From Rhodoplanes serenus (GTDB taxonomy: Bacteria > Pseudomonadota > Alphaproteobacteria > Rhizobiales > Xanthobacteraceae), in contig CAMDDZ010000003.1 in NCBI GenBank assembly GCA_945893145.1, positions 61,730 through 125,729 of the forward strand: a DNA stretch of 64,000 bases, in the 5' to 3' direction. Under the pieces are notes generated by a model. It made no database searches. It worked only from the letters and a program-made list of their open reading frames with translations, and was not told the DNA's origin. Positions 37,343 through 46,588 of the stretch are shown here, in pieces. Position numbers and translations under genes: made by a program. Numbering within the stretch: the stretch's first letter is position 1; every line of letters begins with the position of its first letter.

Positions 37343-38668
37343 TTACTTTCTTACGATTCGAGCGGCGTAAAAGCCGTCCAGCCCCGCCATCCGCAGGTCC
37401 GAATCGGGCAGCTGGCAGGGCAGGGTCCGCAGGTCGTCCTCGGGGGTGATCAATTCAGCGAGGCCGCCCACTTCGGCGGCCTGAATGGGCTCCCGGCGCA
37501 AGTCCGGATGGCGTGCCAGCAGGGCCGTCACCGCCTCGCCGCCCTCCTCAGGCTCCAACGAACAGGTGCAATAGACCAGGGTGCCGCCGGGCTTGAGCAG
37601 CGTCACCGCATGGTCGAGCAGCCGGGTCTGCAGCGCGGTGAGCTTTACGAGATCGGCCTCGGACTTGAGCCAGGGAATGTCGGGATGGCGGCGAATGGTG
37701 CCGGTCGAGGAGCACGGCGCGTCCACCAAGATGGCGTCGAACGGCCCCGCCTGCCAAAGCGTCGCGTCGGCCACCACGGCTTCGGCCTCCAGACCAAGCC
37801 GTGTGAGATTTTCGCGCAGACGCGCGAGCCGCGGCTTCGAGCGATCGACCGCGGTGACGCGCGCACCGGCAAGCGCAAGCTGCGCAGTCTTGCCGCCCGG
37901 CGCGGCGCAGAGATCGGCGACCGACTTGCCTCGCACGTCGCCGAGCAGGCGCGCCGGCAACGCCGCGGCGGCGTCCTGCACCCACCAGGCACCATCGCCG
38001 AAGCCCGCAAGCTGCGCGACCGGGCCATGCGCTGTGGTGCGCACGGTGCCCGTTGGCAGCACCCTGCCTTGCAGGCGGGCTGCCCAATCGTCCGGATCGC
38101 TTTTGACGGTGAGATCGAGCGCAGGCTCGCGCCCATTGGCGGCCGCGATGGCGCGCGCGGTGGCTTCGCCATAGTGCGCGATCCAACGCTGCATCAGCCA
38201 TTCCGGCGTGTCGAGCAGCACGGTGTCGAGCGCGGCGAGGCGATGCTTGCCCTCGCGCGTGAGCTGCCGCAGCACCGCGTTGACGAGGCCGGCGTAGTGC
38301 AAGCCGGGGCGGTCCGCCTGCACCAGCCGCACCGAAAGATCGACGGCGGCGTGATCGGGCACTTCGAGAAACAGGATCTGCGCCGCGCCGATTAGCAACG
38401 CGCTTTCGACCCGCGGGGCCTCCTTGGGCAGCCCGCGTTTGAGTTGCTCCGCGAGCAGGTGGCGCAGCGTGCCGAGCCGCCGCATGGTCGTGCCGACCAG
38501 CATTCGCACCAGCGCGCGGTCGCGGTCCGGCAGCGTGTTCAGCGGACCAGCCTCGAGCTGCTCGTCGAGCGGCCGCTTGCGCTGGAGGACGCCGTCGACA
38601 ATGTCGGCGGCGATGCGGCGGGCGGCGAGACCGGGTGTTTCGGGAGGCATTGCCGCCATCCATGCCAT
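37343..38668 (-). CDS. rsmB: 16S rRNA (cytosine-967-C5)-methyltransferase RsmB
   Basis: This is a 441-residue RsmB/Sun protein. The N-terminal NusB-like RNA-binding domain (RIAADIVDGVLQRKRPLDEQ, DRALVRMLVGTTMRRLG) is followed by the SAM domain: DLCAAPGGKTAQLALAGARV (motif I), DAILVDAPCSSTGTIRRHPD with the release Cys, and LVYCTCSLEPEEG with the catalytic Cys. Three in-frame ATGs (38668, 38659, 38650) are possible; none has a strong Shine-Dalgarno, and 38650 gives the shortest N-terminus. It methylates C967 of 16S rRNA. It is divergent from the DUF1674 gene. Confidence 0.95.
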   Translation of the reverse strand: MAWMAAMPPETPGLAARRIAADIVDGVLQRKRPLDEQLEAGPLNTLPDRDRALVRMLVGTTMRRLGTLRHLLAEQLKRGLPKEAPRVESALLIGAAQILFLEVPDHAAVDLSVRLVQADRPGLHYAGLVNAVLRQLTREGKHRLAALDTVLLDTPEWLMQRWIAHYGEATARAIAAANGREPALDLTVKSDPDDWAARLQGRVLPTGTVRTTAHGPVAQLAGFGDGAWWVQDAAAALPARLLGDVRGKSVADLCAAPGGKTAQLALAGARVTAVDRSKPRLARLRENLTRLGLEAEAVVADATLWQAGPFDAILVDAPCSSTGTIRRHPDIPWLKSEADLVKLTALQTRLLDHAVTLLKPGGTLVYCTCSLEPEEGGEAVTALLARHPDLRREPIQAAEVGGLAELITPEDDLRTLPCQLPDSDLRMAGLDGFYAARIVRK

Positions 38669-38735
38669 AAGTGGTCGGCCGCCGCACGGCTGCTCCCGCC
38701 TTGACGGCGCTCGGCCCGAGCGCATCTAACAGGGC

Positions 38736-38957
38736 ATGACGTCATCGAACGACAAAAGCGGCGTTGTGTCCGATGCGTCCGGGCCGAAACGGCAGCTCGC
38801 GCCCGCGGCCGAGCGCGCGCTCAAGGAAGCCGCCGAGCGCCGCGCCGAGGCGGATCGCCAAGCGGCCGCACGGCCGAAGGAAGTGCCCGAGCGCAACGGT
38901 CCTGAGCCGACCCGCTATGGCGATTGGGAAAAGAAGGGCTTGGCTTCGGATTTCTGA
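38736..38957 (+). CDS. DUF1674 protein (SdhAF4-like succinate dehydrogenase assembly factor)
   Basis: This encodes 73 residues with the family's defining C-terminus NGPEPTRYGDWEKKGLASDF. The mitochondrial relative SDHAF4/Sdh8 binds flavinylated SdhA and protects it before complex II assembly; alphaproteobacterial DUF1674 proteins are its presumed ancestors. The N-terminal half is charged, low-complexity and helix-prone (ERALKEAAERRAEADRQAAA). The sdh operon is not in the window. It is transcribed divergently from rsmB, 67 bp away. Confidence 0.93.
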   Translation: MTSSNDKSGVVSDASGPKRQLAPAAERALKEAAERRAEADRQAAARPKEVPERNGPEPTRYGDWEKKGLASDF

Positions 38958-39055
38958 GAGCTGAGATCGGCGATAATCGCTAGCAATATCAATCCAATAA
39001 CTCATTCTTTGTTTGACGATTGCGCGGGTCTGCCGACTCAGCCTATACCAGGAAT

Positions 39056-39601
39056 ATGTTCCTTGTACTAAGACTATTGTCCGCATCGCGCAGCGGCACT
39101 GTGCCTGCGCTCGCTGTCGCAACGTTTCTGCTGGGCCTGGGTCTTGGCGTGACGGTCGGTCCGGTGATTGCGAGCCGAGGTAGCGCGCCGGTGCTAGCGT
39201 CCGCCGAACCGGCTTCTCCGCCGAGCCCAACCACCGAGATACGCGCCGCCTATCCGAGCGACGTGCTGCGCGTGCTCGACGGTGACACGTTCGAGGCGCG
39301 CGTCAATTTGTGGCCCGGCCTCGCCATCACGACGCGTGTGCGGCTGCGCGGCATCGACGCGCCCGAACTGAAGGCGCGCTGTGCCGAGGAGCGCAGTAAG
39401 GCGGAGGCCGCACGCGACGCGCTGGCGCGGCTGCTCGATCAGGGCGGCGTCGGCGTATCGCGAGTCACCCTGGACAAATACGGCGGCCGCGTCGTCGCGG
39501 CCGCGTCCACGCGCATGACCGCCGACGTGTCGGCGGCGTTGCTCGATGCCGGCTTGGTTCGCCGCTACGGCGGCGGCCGGCGCGACTCGTGGTGCTCTTA
39601 A
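39056..39601 (+). CDS. Exported thermonuclease-like (SNase/TNase) protein
   Basis: This 181-residue protein has an N-terminal hydrophobic segment (VPALAVATFLLGLGLGVTVG) acting as leader or anchor and a staphylococcal-nuclease-type domain: VLRVLDGDTFEARV, RVRLRGIDAPELKARC (the Arg and Asp of the active site), AEERSKAEAARDAL and DKYGGRVVAA with the second Arg. These nucleases cut DNA and RNA with Ca2+ in the periplasm. The domain is complete, though short. The ATG at 39056 has only a close AGGA; a TTG at 39020 in frame is an alternative. It is convergent with the L,D-transpeptidase gene, 10 bp apart. Confidence 0.85.
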   Translation: MFLVLRLLSASRSGTVPALAVATFLLGLGLGVTVGPVIASRGSAPVLASAEPASPPSPTTEIRAAYPSDVLRVLDGDTFEARVNLWPGLAITTRVRLRGIDAPELKARCAEERSKAEAARDALARLLDQGGVGVSRVTLDKYGGRVVAAASTRMTADVSAALLDAGLVRRYGGGRRDSWCS

Positions 39602-39611
39602 AACCGGCGTC

Positions 39612-40139
39612 TTAGCGCGTGACGACCACCGGCGTTCCGACGCTGACGCGCGCGAAGAGATCCATGATGTCGGCGTTGTACATCCGGATGCAGCCGTAGG
39701 ACACGAAGCCGCCGACCGAACTCGGCTGATTGGTGCCGTGAATGGCGTATTCGCCGCCGGCGAGCGTGAGCGCGGCCTCGCCCATCGGATTGCGCGGCGA
39801 GCCGCCGGGAATGAGGTCCGGCAGGCGCGGATTGTCGCGCTTGACGTCAGGCGGCGGCGCCCAGTCCGGACGGACGCGCTTGCTGTCGATGTACGACGTA
39901 CCCATCCATTGCTTGCCGGCACGGCCGACGCCGACCGGATAGCGCAGCGCCTGGCCGCGGCCGAGCACCAGATAAAGCCGCCGCTCGCCGGTGCGCACCA
40001 CGATGGTGCCGGCCGAGACGTTATCGTTGAAGGTGACGACTTCGCGGGCCGAAGCCGGCGACGAAGCGATCAGATTGGCGAGGGGGGAAACGACGAAAGC
40101 CGCAAGCGACGCGGTGAAGGACCGGCGCGCAACACGCAT
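39612..40139 (-). CDS. L,D-transpeptidase (YkuD family)
   Basis: This is a 175-residue exported enzyme with leader SFTASLAAFVVSPLANLIAS (preceded by RVARR, possibly Tat). The YkuD domain includes RTGERRLYLVLGRGQALRYP and the catalytic stretch with His134 (IHGTN) and Cys150 in VSYGCIRM, the SxGC motif. It makes 3-3 cross-links in peptidoglycan or attaches proteins to it; Rhizobiales use these enzymes heavily. The ATG at 40139 gives an N-terminal leader, while the longer frame does not. Confidence 0.95.
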   Translation of the reverse strand: MRVARRSFTASLAAFVVSPLANLIASSPASAREVVTFNDNVSAGTIVVRTGERRLYLVLGRGQALRYPVGVGRAGKQWMGTSYIDSKRVRPDWAPPPDVKRDNPRLPDLIPGGSPRNPMGEAALTLAGGEYAIHGTNQPSSVGGFVSYGCIRMYNADIMDLFARVSVGTPVVVTR

Positions 40140-40264
40140 GACGCACTCCACAAACTTACAAGGCCGTAGACAACGGCCGTACGCGATACACGGCGCCAAT
40201 GCTGCGCCGTTAACCTAAATATTCGTTTAATTCGTTGTTGGTCCGGTCCGCGCCGCGCGTTCTT

Positions 40265-40293
40265 TTCCCCTCTCCCGTTCCGGGAGAGGGGAA
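40265..40293. repeat. Strong 13-bp hairpin between the L,D-transpeptidase and acs genes
   Basis: A perfect stem TTCCCCTCTCCCG/CGGGAGAGGGGAA with a TTC loop. It has no U-tract on either strand, so it is not a canonical intrinsic terminator; its CCTCTCCC core resembles the elements at 46440-46581. It may still stop or stabilise the acs transcript. Confidence 0.55.
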
Positions 40294-40331
40294 GGGCGTG
40301 TGTGGCGACGCTTATGCCAAAATGATTTCGC

Positions 40332-42431
40332 TCAGCCGCCGAACAGCCGCGAGAAGAACCCGCGCTTTTCCTGGGGCTTCGCGACGGCAGGCGCTGCAGG
40401 CTTCGGCTGCGGCGCGAGATCGTTCGTCGGCAGCGCTGCCGCGGATGCGGGCGGCGTCGCGGCCGCCGACAATGACGCCGGCTTGGGCGCGCCGTCCTTG
40501 CGGTTCTGCCGGTTGTCCACCAGGTCATTGACCACGCCCGGATCGGCGAGCGTCGAGGTGTCGCCGAGATTGCCGTATTCGTCCTCGGCGATCTTGCGCA
40601 GGATGCGGCGCATGATCTTGCCGGAGCGTGTCTTCGGCAGACCAGGCGCGAACTGGATCAAGTCGGGCGAGGCGATCGGGCCGATCTCCTTGCGCACCCA
40701 GCCGACCAACTCCTTGCGCAATTCCTCGGTCGGCTGCTCGCCCGTCATCAGTGTGACGTAGGCATAGATGCCCTGGCCCTTGATGTCGTGCGGATACCCG
40801 ACCACAGCGGCTTCCGAGCATTTCGGATGCGCCACCAGCGCGCTCTCGACCTCGGCGGTGCCGAGCCGATGGCCCGCGACGTTGATCACATCGTCGACGC
40901 GGCCGGTGATCCAGTAATAGCCGTCCCCGTCGCGCCGGCAGCCGTCGCCGGTGAAGTACTTGCCCGGATAGGTCTTGAAGTAGGTATCGATGAAGCGCTG
41001 GTGGTCGCCATAGACCGTGCGCATCTGGCCCGGCCAGGAGTCGGCGATGCAAAGATTGCCCGAGGTCGCGCCCTCCAGCACCTTGCCCTCGGCATCGACG
41101 ATCACCGGCTGGCAGCCGAAGAACGGCAACGTTGCCGAGCCCGGCTTGAGCCGCGTCGCGCCCGGCAGCGGTGTGATCAGAATGCCGCCGGTTTCGGTCT
41201 GCCACCACGTGTCCACGATCGGGCAGCGGCCATCGCCGACCACGCGGTGATACCACTCCCAAGCTTCTGGATTGATCGGCTCGCCGACCGAGCCGAGCAG
41301 ACGCAGGCTCGCGCGCGAGGTTTTCTTCACCGGGGCTTCGCCCGCTTGCATCAGCGCACGGATCGCGGTCGGCGCCGTGTAGAACGTGTTGACCTGATGC
41401 TTGTCGCAAACCTCCCAGAAGCGCGACATGCTCGGGTAGTTCGGCACGCCCTCGAACATTAGCGTGGTGGCGCCGTTGGAGAGCGGGCCATAGAGAATGT
41501 AGCTGTGGCCGGTGACCCAGCCGACGTCGGCGGTGCACCAGTAGATGTCTCCGTCGTGGTAGTCGAACACGTATTGATGCGTGATCGACGTATAGACCAT
41601 GTAACCGCCGGTGGTGTGCAGCACGCCCTTGGGTTTACCGGTCGAGCCTGAGGTGTAGAGAATGAACAGCGGGTCCTCCGCGTTCATCTCCTCGCACGGA
41701 CACTCCGACGTCACCTGGGCCGCGGCCTCGTGATACCAGACGTCGCGCACCGGATTCATCTCGACGGCGCCGCCGGTCCGCTTCACTACGATGACATGAT
41801 CGACGCCGCCAACCTTGGCGATGGCGGCGTCGGTGTTGGCTTTCAGCGGAACCTTGCGGCCGCCGCGCAGGCCCTCGTCGGCGGTGATGACGACGTTGGA
41901 GCTGCAGTCCTCGATCCGGCCGGCGAGCGAGTCGGGTGAGAAGCCGCCGAACACCACCGAATGCACCGCGCCGAGCCGCGCGCAGGCGAGCATCGCGTAA
42001 GCCGCCTCCGGGATCATCGGCATGTAGATGGTGACGCGGTCGCCCTTCTTGACGTTGCGGTTGCGCAGGATGTTGGCCATCCGGCACACCTCGTCGTGCA
42101 GCTCCTGATAGGTGATCTTCTTGTCGTCCTTGGGGTCGTCGCCCTCCCAGATGATCGCAGTCTGGTTGGCGCGCTTTTCCAGATGGCGGTCGATGCAGTT
42201 GTAGGCGGCGTTGAGCGTGCCGTCCTCGAACCACTTGATCGAAACGTCGCCGGAGTAATTGGTGTTCTTCACCTTGCTGAACGGCCGGGTCCAGGTGATG
42301 CGCTTGGCCTGCTCGGCCCAGAACCCGTTCGGGTCGGCGATCGAGCGCGCGTACATCTCCTTGTACTTGGCTTCGTCGATAAAGCCGCGCTGCTTCCACT
42401 CGGCCGGAATGTCGTAGATTTTGTCGGACAT
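40332..42431 (-). CDS. acs: Acetyl-CoA synthetase with an unusual C-terminal tail
   Basis: This is a 699-residue AMP-forming acetate-CoA ligase. It has the N-terminal YNCIDRH region, the P-loop [14 protein letters not shown], the adenylate motif WWQTETGG, and the C-terminal lid with [17 protein letters not shown], whose Lys is the site normally inactivated by acetylation. The domain core ends near [14 protein letters not shown]; a further 50-60 residues of Ala/Pro-rich sequence end in [11 protein letters not shown], which is longer than typical Acs (about 650). The ATG at 42431 has GGAG at 6 bases. It feeds acetate into the TCA cycle; regulatory genes are not adjacent. Confidence 0.96.
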   Translation of the reverse strand: MSDKIYDIPAEWKQRGFIDEAKYKEMYARSIADPNGFWAEQAKRITWTRPFSKVKNTNYSGDVSIKWFEDGTLNAAYNCIDRHLEKRANQTAIIWEGDDPKDDKKITYQELHDEVCRMANILRNRNVKKGDRVTIYMPMIPEAAYAMLACARLGAVHSVVFGGFSPDSLAGRIEDCSSNVVITADEGLRGGRKVPLKANTDAAIAKVGGVDHVIVVKRTGGAVEMNPVRDVWYHEAAAQVTSECPCEEMNAEDPLFILYTSGSTGKPKGVLHTTGGYMVYTSITHQYVFDYHDGDIYWCTADVGWVTGHSYILYGPLSNGATTLMFEGVPNYPSMSRFWEVCDKHQVNTFYTAPTAIRALMQAGEAPVKKTSRASLRLLGSVGEPINPEAWEWYHRVVGDGRCPIVDTWWQTETGGILITPLPGATRLKPGSATLPFFGCQPVIVDAEGKVLEGATSGNLCIADSWPGQMRTVYGDHQRFIDTYFKTYPGKYFTGDGCRRDGDGYYWITGRVDDVINVAGHRLGTAEVESALVAHPKCSEAAVVGYPHDIKGQGIYAYVTLMTGEQPTEELRKELVGWVRKEIGPIASPDLIQFAPGLPKTRSGKIMRRILRKIAEDEYGNLGDTSTLADPGVVNDLVDNRQNRKDGAPKPASLSAAATPPASAAALPTNDLAPQPKPAAPAVAKPQEKRGFFSRLFGG

Positions 42432-42598
42432 CTTGTTCTCCACGCGGGCCGCGATTTCGCGCGACGGGCGCGATCGCCGTTTTCTGTCAACACATTATGC
42501 GACGGTGAACCAACAGGCGACAAGGCAGTGAATTGTCCCACTTTGGTCGAGGGCCTTGGAGTATGTTGTTTCGGCTGTAACCAGCATTGGAGAGCGTC

Positions 42599-43096
42599 AT
42601 GCTGAAGCAGGGTTTGAAGGTTGCCTGCACCCTCGCGGTCCTCCTGCTGCCGCTCGGTTCCGCTGGCGCCCAGACGCCATCCGGCGAAACCATGGCTGCG
42701 GCCCGCGAGCTGGTTACCACCATGCGGATGGGCGATCAGTTCAAGATTCTCCTGCCGGCCATCATGCAAACCATGCGCGGCGTGATCACGCGCAACGATC
42801 CCAGCGTCGAGCGCGACTTCGACACCACGTTGCCCTTGCTATTAGAGGCAATGAATGCGCGCATTGGCGAATTCGCCGAATTGCAGGCCGGCATCTACGC
42901 CGGGCAGTTCACCGCCGATGAGCTCAAGGAGTTGACCGCGTTCTACCGGCAGCCGATCGGCCAGAAGATGATCGAGCGGACGCCGGTAATCGCGCAGCAG
43001 AGCATGGCGATGGGGCAGGTGTTCGGCCGGCGGATCGGCGAGGAGCTGCAATCGCGTATGCGGGAGGAGCTGCGAAAGAAGGGCCACGCGCTTTAG
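42599..43096 (+). CDS. DUF2059 exported protein
   Basis: This 165-residue protein has a Sec leader (LKVACTLAVLLLPLGSAGAQ) and the helical DUF2059 region: AARELVTTMRMGDQFKILLP, RIGEFAELQAGIYAGQFTAD, ELKELTAFYRQPIGQKMIER. The pattern of Leu/Phe-spaced helices and the FYRQPIGQK motif is typical. The family is periplasmic and uncharacterised. The ATG at 42599 follows GGAGAGCG. It lies 36 bp upstream of a Bug receptor in the same direction and could share its transcript. Confidence 0.9.
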   Translation: MLKQGLKVACTLAVLLLPLGSAGAQTPSGETMAAARELVTTMRMGDQFKILLPAIMQTMRGVITRNDPSVERDFDTTLPLLLEAMNARIGEFAELQAGIYAGQFTADELKELTAFYRQPIGQKMIERTPVIAQQSMAMGQVFGRRIGEELQSRMREELRKKGHAL

Positions 43097-43132
43097 CGCG
43101 GTTGATCGAAGAACAGAGGGCAGGGCGGGTCG

Positions 43133-44101
43133 ATGAAAAGGTTGATTGGAGTCATTGTGGCGTTTGCGACCGCGCTATGCGTCGCAACCACAGCGCAAGC
43201 GCAGTCCTATCCGAACCGGCCGATCCGCCTGGTGGTTGGCTTCCCGCCTGGCGGCGCCGCCGACATCATTGCGCGGCTCTACGCGCAGGCCCTGTCGGTG
43301 CAATTGGGCCAGCCGGTGGTGATCGAGAACAAGCCGGGCACCGGCGGCAATCTGGCGAGCGATATCGTCGCCAAGGCGGAGCCCGACGGCTATACGCTGC
43401 TGCACGGCACCGAAAACGTCTTCATCAGCAATCCGCACGTCTACAGCCGGATGCCGTTCGATCCGTTCAAAGACCTGGTGCCGGTCGCGAGTCTCGTCTC
43501 GAACCAGATCGTGCTGGCGGTTAATCCGGTGGTGCCGGCGAATACGCTGACCGAATTCGTTGAGCTCGCGCGCCGCACCAAGCCGCCGCTGTTCTACGCC
43601 TCGATCGGCAACGGCAGCCAGCATCATCTCGCCATGGAGATGTTGAAGCAGCACGTCAATATCGACCTCACCCACGTGCCGTATCGCGGCGGCGGCCCGG
43701 CCGCCATCGCGCTGCTCGGTGGCGAGGTCTCGGCGATGTTCGGCGGCGGTTCGGTGGTGCCGATCATCCGCTCCGGCAAGCTGCGCGGGCTTGCTTCGAC
43801 CGGCCCCGTGCGCAATCCGGCGACGCCCGACCTGCCGACCATCGGCGAAGTGTATCCGGGTTATGAAGCGCTGAGCTGGCACGCGGTATTCGTGCCGGCT
43901 GGTACGCCGCAGCCGATCATCGAGCGGCTGCAAAAGGAAATCGCTGTCGTGCTGAAACAGCCGGAGTTTGCTGCACGATTGGCCAGCACCGGATCGGGCG
44001 AGCCCTATTCGGCGACGCCGCAGGAACTCACCGCGCGGATGAAGCGCGACTACGAAAAGTACGGCAAGCTGATCCGCTCGATCGGCATCAAGGTGGAGTA
44101 G
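43133..44101 (+). CDS. Bug-family solute receptor, third copy
   Basis: This is a 322-residue receptor with leader MKRLIGVIVAFATALCVATT, cleaved after AQAQ. It carries LVVGFPPGGAADIIARLYAQ, GQPVVIENKPGTGGNLASDI and DGYTLLHGT, and ends IGIKVE as many Bug proteins do. It is an orphan without membrane subunits. The M20 hydrolase (44680-45903) follows on the same strand after the minus-strand DUF1761 gene. The final base of its TAG stop is the first base of a 49-bp palindromic repeat, so the 3' end of the mRNA carries that hairpin. Confidence 0.93.
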   Translation: MKRLIGVIVAFATALCVATTAQAQSYPNRPIRLVVGFPPGGAADIIARLYAQALSVQLGQPVVIENKPGTGGNLASDIVAKAEPDGYTLLHGTENVFISNPHVYSRMPFDPFKDLVPVASLVSNQIVLAVNPVVPANTLTEFVELARRTKPPLFYASIGNGSQHHLAMEMLKQHVNIDLTHVPYRGGGPAAIALLGGEVSAMFGGGSVVPIIRSGKLRGLASTGPVRNPATPDLPTIGEVYPGYEALSWHAVFVPAGTPQPIIERLQKEIAVVLKQPEFAARLASTGSGEPYSATPQELTARMKRDYEKYGKLIRSIGIKVE

Positions 44102-44149
44102 AGCATGATCCCGAAAAGTGGATACCGGTTTTCGGATAAGATCATGCTC
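44101..44149 (+). repeat. 49-bp palindromic dispersed repeat, copy 2
   Basis: Near-identical to the copy at 5720-5768, with one clear change (GGATAAG for GGAAAAG). It begins on the last base of the receptor's TAG stop and lies just before the convergent DUF1761 gene, so it could act as a shared transcript end. Confidence 0.9.
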
Positions 44150-44159
44150 AAAGAGAGCG

Positions 44160-44588
44160 CTACCGTCCCATCCAGCCGACGATCGCGCCGATCAGGAGGA
44201 ACGCGCCGAGCCAGCCGCCGGCGTCGATCACCGTCAGCATGAATTTGCGTCCCTGGAACACGTTGTTGACGCCGCTGGTGGTCAGCACGAAACCGAACCA
44301 GCAGAGCGCAGCCGAGATGATGCCGGCGCGTAGCGTGAACGCACCCATATGGACCAGGATGCCGTACAGCGCATAAGCGATGACGACTTCGGCCACGAAC
44401 ACGATGACGAAAGGTGCGAATTTGGCGAAGCCCTGCTTGGCAGCCTGCTCCGCCTTGCACTGCTCCAGGCTTTTGCCCTGCGCGGCCAGCCAAGACGCAC
44501 TCAGCGCGGTGTAATAGATCGCGCCGAACACCCAGGCCGCGGCGGCACCTAAGAAAATCGACAAGAAATTGACGCTCAAAAACGGCAT
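44160..44588 (-). CDS. DUF1761 membrane protein
   Basis: This 142-residue protein has four membrane segments (FLSIFLGAAAAWVFGAIYYT; FVIVFVAEVVIAYALYGILV; GIISAALCWFGFVLTTSGVN; VIDAGGWLGAFLLIGAIVGW). The first helix AAAAWVFGAIYYTALSASWL and the GFVLTTSGVN segment match DUF1761, a small inner-membrane family of unknown function. It sits between two divergent or convergent units and is probably monocistronic. The start ATG precedes the first helix directly. Confidence 0.88.
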   Translation of the reverse strand: MPFLSVNFLSIFLGAAAAWVFGAIYYTALSASWLAAQGKSLEQCKAEQAAKQGFAKFAPFVIVFVAEVVIAYALYGILVHMGAFTLRAGIISAALCWFGFVLTTSGVNNVFQGRKFMLTVIDAGGWLGAFLLIGAIVGWMGR

Positions 44589-44679
44589 CGGAAGCCTCCC
44601 CGGTGATCGCCGGCACTGTACAACAACGGCGCGGAACCTGCTTTACTTTTGCATCCTGTAGCGTGCGTACGAGGTCGCC

Positions 44680-45903
44680 GTGCCGTCTATCAATCCCGAT
44701 CGCCTGCTGGGCGACCTCTACAAGCTGCGGACGTTCGGCACCTACAAGACCGGCGTGCACCGGCCGACGTTTTCGCCGGAAGACGTCGCCTCGCGCCAGT
44801 GGCTCACCGAGCGCATGACCGAGGCCGGCCTCGACGCGCAGATCGACGGCATCGGCAATGTCATCGGCTTTACCCGCGCGAGCGGCCGCAAGATGCTGGC
44901 CGGCTCCCATATCGAGAGTCAGAATTATGCGGGTTGGCTCGATGGCCCGCTCGGCGTGATCTACGCGCTCGAGGCCGCGCGGGCGTTGCGCGAAGATAAG
45001 GCGACCGGCGACGCGGGCGTCGACGTGGTCGCGTTTTGCGACGAGGAGGGTCACTTCGGCAGCTTCTTCGGCAGCCGCTCATTCATCGGTGACATCGCCG
45101 AGGCCGACATCGACAAGGCGAAGGATCGCACCAGCGGCAAGCCGATGCGCGACGCGCTGAAAGACGCGGGCTACGCCGGCCGCCCGCGCCTGAAGATCGA
45201 TCCGCGCCGCTACGTCGGCTATTTCGAGGCGCACATCGAGCAGGGCCGCACGCTGGAGTCCGGCAATCTCAAGGTCGGCGTCGTCACCGGCCTGGTCGGC
45301 CTCTGGAACTATCGCATCACCGCGATCGGTCAGCAGAACCACGCCGGCACCACGATGATGTGGGAGCGGCGCGACGCCGGCATGACCATGGTGCGGCTGC
45401 TCGCGGCCATCGACCGGCGCTTCGGCGAGATCAAAGCCGCGCGCACGGTTTGGACCTTCGGCAGCGCGCGGTTCGAGCCGGGCGAGCCGAGCATCATTCC
45501 GGGCCGCGCCGAGGCCGTGCTGCAATTCCGTGACGCCGACATGGCGGTGCTGGAGCGGATGGAAAAGGCGCTGTTCGAATTAGTTGAGGAGACGAACCGC
45601 GCCGGGCCGTGCGAGCTGACGATTGCCAATCTGCGGCGCAGCGTTCCGGCCGCGATGAACGAGGGCTTCCAGCAAGCGATTGAAGCCGCCGTGGCGCATC
45701 ACGCGCCGGGTCTTGGGATCCGGATGCCGTCCGGCGCCGGACACGATGCACAGGTGATGGCGCAGGTTATTCCAGCCGCGATGCTGTTCGTGCCGAGCAT
45801 CGGCGGCATCAGCCATCACTGGAGCGAAGACACCTCGGACGCGGACATCGTGCTCGGCGCGCGGGTGTTTTGCGATGCGGTTGCGAGCGTGCTGAAAGAT
45901 TAG
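44680..45903 (+). CDS. M20-family Zn hydrolase (allantoate/N-carbamoyl amino acid amidohydrolase type)
   Basis: This is a 407-residue dinuclear-metal amidohydrolase. It shows LAGSHIESQNYAGWLDGPLG with metal ligands His77 and Asp88, VVAFCDEEGHFGS with Glu122/Glu123, YFEAHIEQGRTLE, NHAGTTMM at the dimerisation-domain active-site loop, and GGISHHWSED near the C-terminus. This set matches the hydantoinase/allantoate amidohydrolase branch that removes carbamoyl or ureido groups from L-amino acids. Substrate identity is not decidable here. It starts with GTG at 44680 after GAGGTC. It may process what the upstream Bug receptor binds. Confidence 0.92.
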   Translation: MPSINPDRLLGDLYKLRTFGTYKTGVHRPTFSPEDVASRQWLTERMTEAGLDAQIDGIGNVIGFTRASGRKMLAGSHIESQNYAGWLDGPLGVIYALEAARALREDKATGDAGVDVVAFCDEEGHFGSFFGSRSFIGDIAEADIDKAKDRTSGKPMRDALKDAGYAGRPRLKIDPRRYVGYFEAHIEQGRTLESGNLKVGVVTGLVGLWNYRITAIGQQNHAGTTMMWERRDAGMTMVRLLAAIDRRFGEIKAARTVWTFGSARFEPGEPSIIPGRAEAVLQFRDADMAVLERMEKALFELVEETNRAGPCELTIANLRRSVPAAMNEGFQQAIEAAVAHHAPGLGIRMPSGAGHDAQVMAQVIPAAMLFVPSIGGISHHWSEDTSDADIVLGARVFCDAVASVLKD

Positions 45904-45914
45904 CGGCCGCAATC

Positions 45915-45991
45915 GTCATTGCGAGGAGCCGAAGGCGACGAAGCAATCCAGAGTGCGGGTCTCTGGATTGCTTCGCTTCGCTCGCAATGAC
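45915..45991 (+). repeat. 77-bp inverted-repeat element
   Basis: Outer arms GTCATTGCGAG / CTCGCAATGAC and inner arms AAGCAATCCAGAG / CTCTGGATTGCTT make a long imperfect hairpin between the M20 hydrolase and the EVE gene. This is a common element in Rhizobiales genomes. Confidence 0.9.
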
Positions 45992-45995
45992 GAGA

Positions 45996-46418
45996 TCATC
46001 CCTTCATCCCACCCATCTTGCACACGAGCTTCCATTCCGCGTCCGTCACCGGCTGAACGGAGAGCCGCCCGTATTTCACCAGCGCCATGTTTTTGAGCTT
46101 CGGCTCGGCCTTGACGGCGGCGAGCGTCACCGGCTTGGGCAACGACTCGCCCGCGCCGGTCTGCACCGCCACCCAGGGCTCGCCCTTCTCGGCGGTCGGA
46201 TCGGCGAATGCCTCCTTGATGATTTCGCCGATACCGACGACCTGCTTCTCGTCGCCGGTGTGATAGAAGAAAAACTTCTCGCCCTTCTTCATGGCTTGCA
46301 GGTGCTTCCGCGCCGCGAAGTTGCGCACGCCGCTCCAGGGCTCGCCCTTGGCGCCGCGCTTCACCTGGTCGTCCCAGGAAAACTCTTCCGGTTCGGTCTT
46401 CATCAGCCAGTAAGCCAT
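45996..46418 (-). CDS. EVE domain protein (THYN1-like)
   Basis: This is a 140-residue EVE/PUA-like protein with the hallmark start MAYWLMKTEPEEFSWDD, then WSGVRNFAARKHLQAMKKGE and FFFYHTGDEKQVVGIGEI. EVE domains read modified bases (5-methylcytosine derivatives) in DNA or RNA; in bacteria they also occur fused to restriction enzymes, though this one is alone. The ATG at 46418 was chosen because the domain starts there; a 537-residue frame covering it plus part of gpsA in the wrong phase is not real. It is the third gene of a tsaD-gpsA-EVE set, a common Rhizobiales arrangement. Confidence 0.93.
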   Translation of the reverse strand: MAYWLMKTEPEEFSWDDQVKRGAKGEPWSGVRNFAARKHLQAMKKGEKFFFYHTGDEKQVVGIGEIIKEAFADPTAEKGEPWVAVQTGAGESLPKPVTLAAVKAEPKLKNMALVKYGRLSVQPVTDAEWKLVCKMGGMKG

Positions 46419-46439
46419 AGCGCTACTCCCGCTTGCTTT

Positions 46440-46581
46440 CCCTCTCCCCGCTTTTGCGGGGAGAGGGTGGTGAGGTCCGAAGGACCGAGCCGGGTGAGGG
46501 GCGAGTGGCGTATTCTGCGCTGGCCCCTCACCCGACCTCGCTACGCTCGGTCGACCTCTCCCCGTAAGAACGGGGAGAGGT
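46440..46581 (+). repeat. Paired-hairpin repeat element
   Basis: Two GC hairpins, CCCTCTCCCCGC-loop-GCGGGGAGAGGG at 46440-46467 and CCTCTCCCCGT-loop-ACGGGGAGAGG at 46555-46580, flank a CCGGGTGAGGGG/CCCCTCACCCG inverted pair. It lies between gpsA and the EVE gene. Confidence 0.88.
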
Positions 46582-46588
46582 GAAAAAA

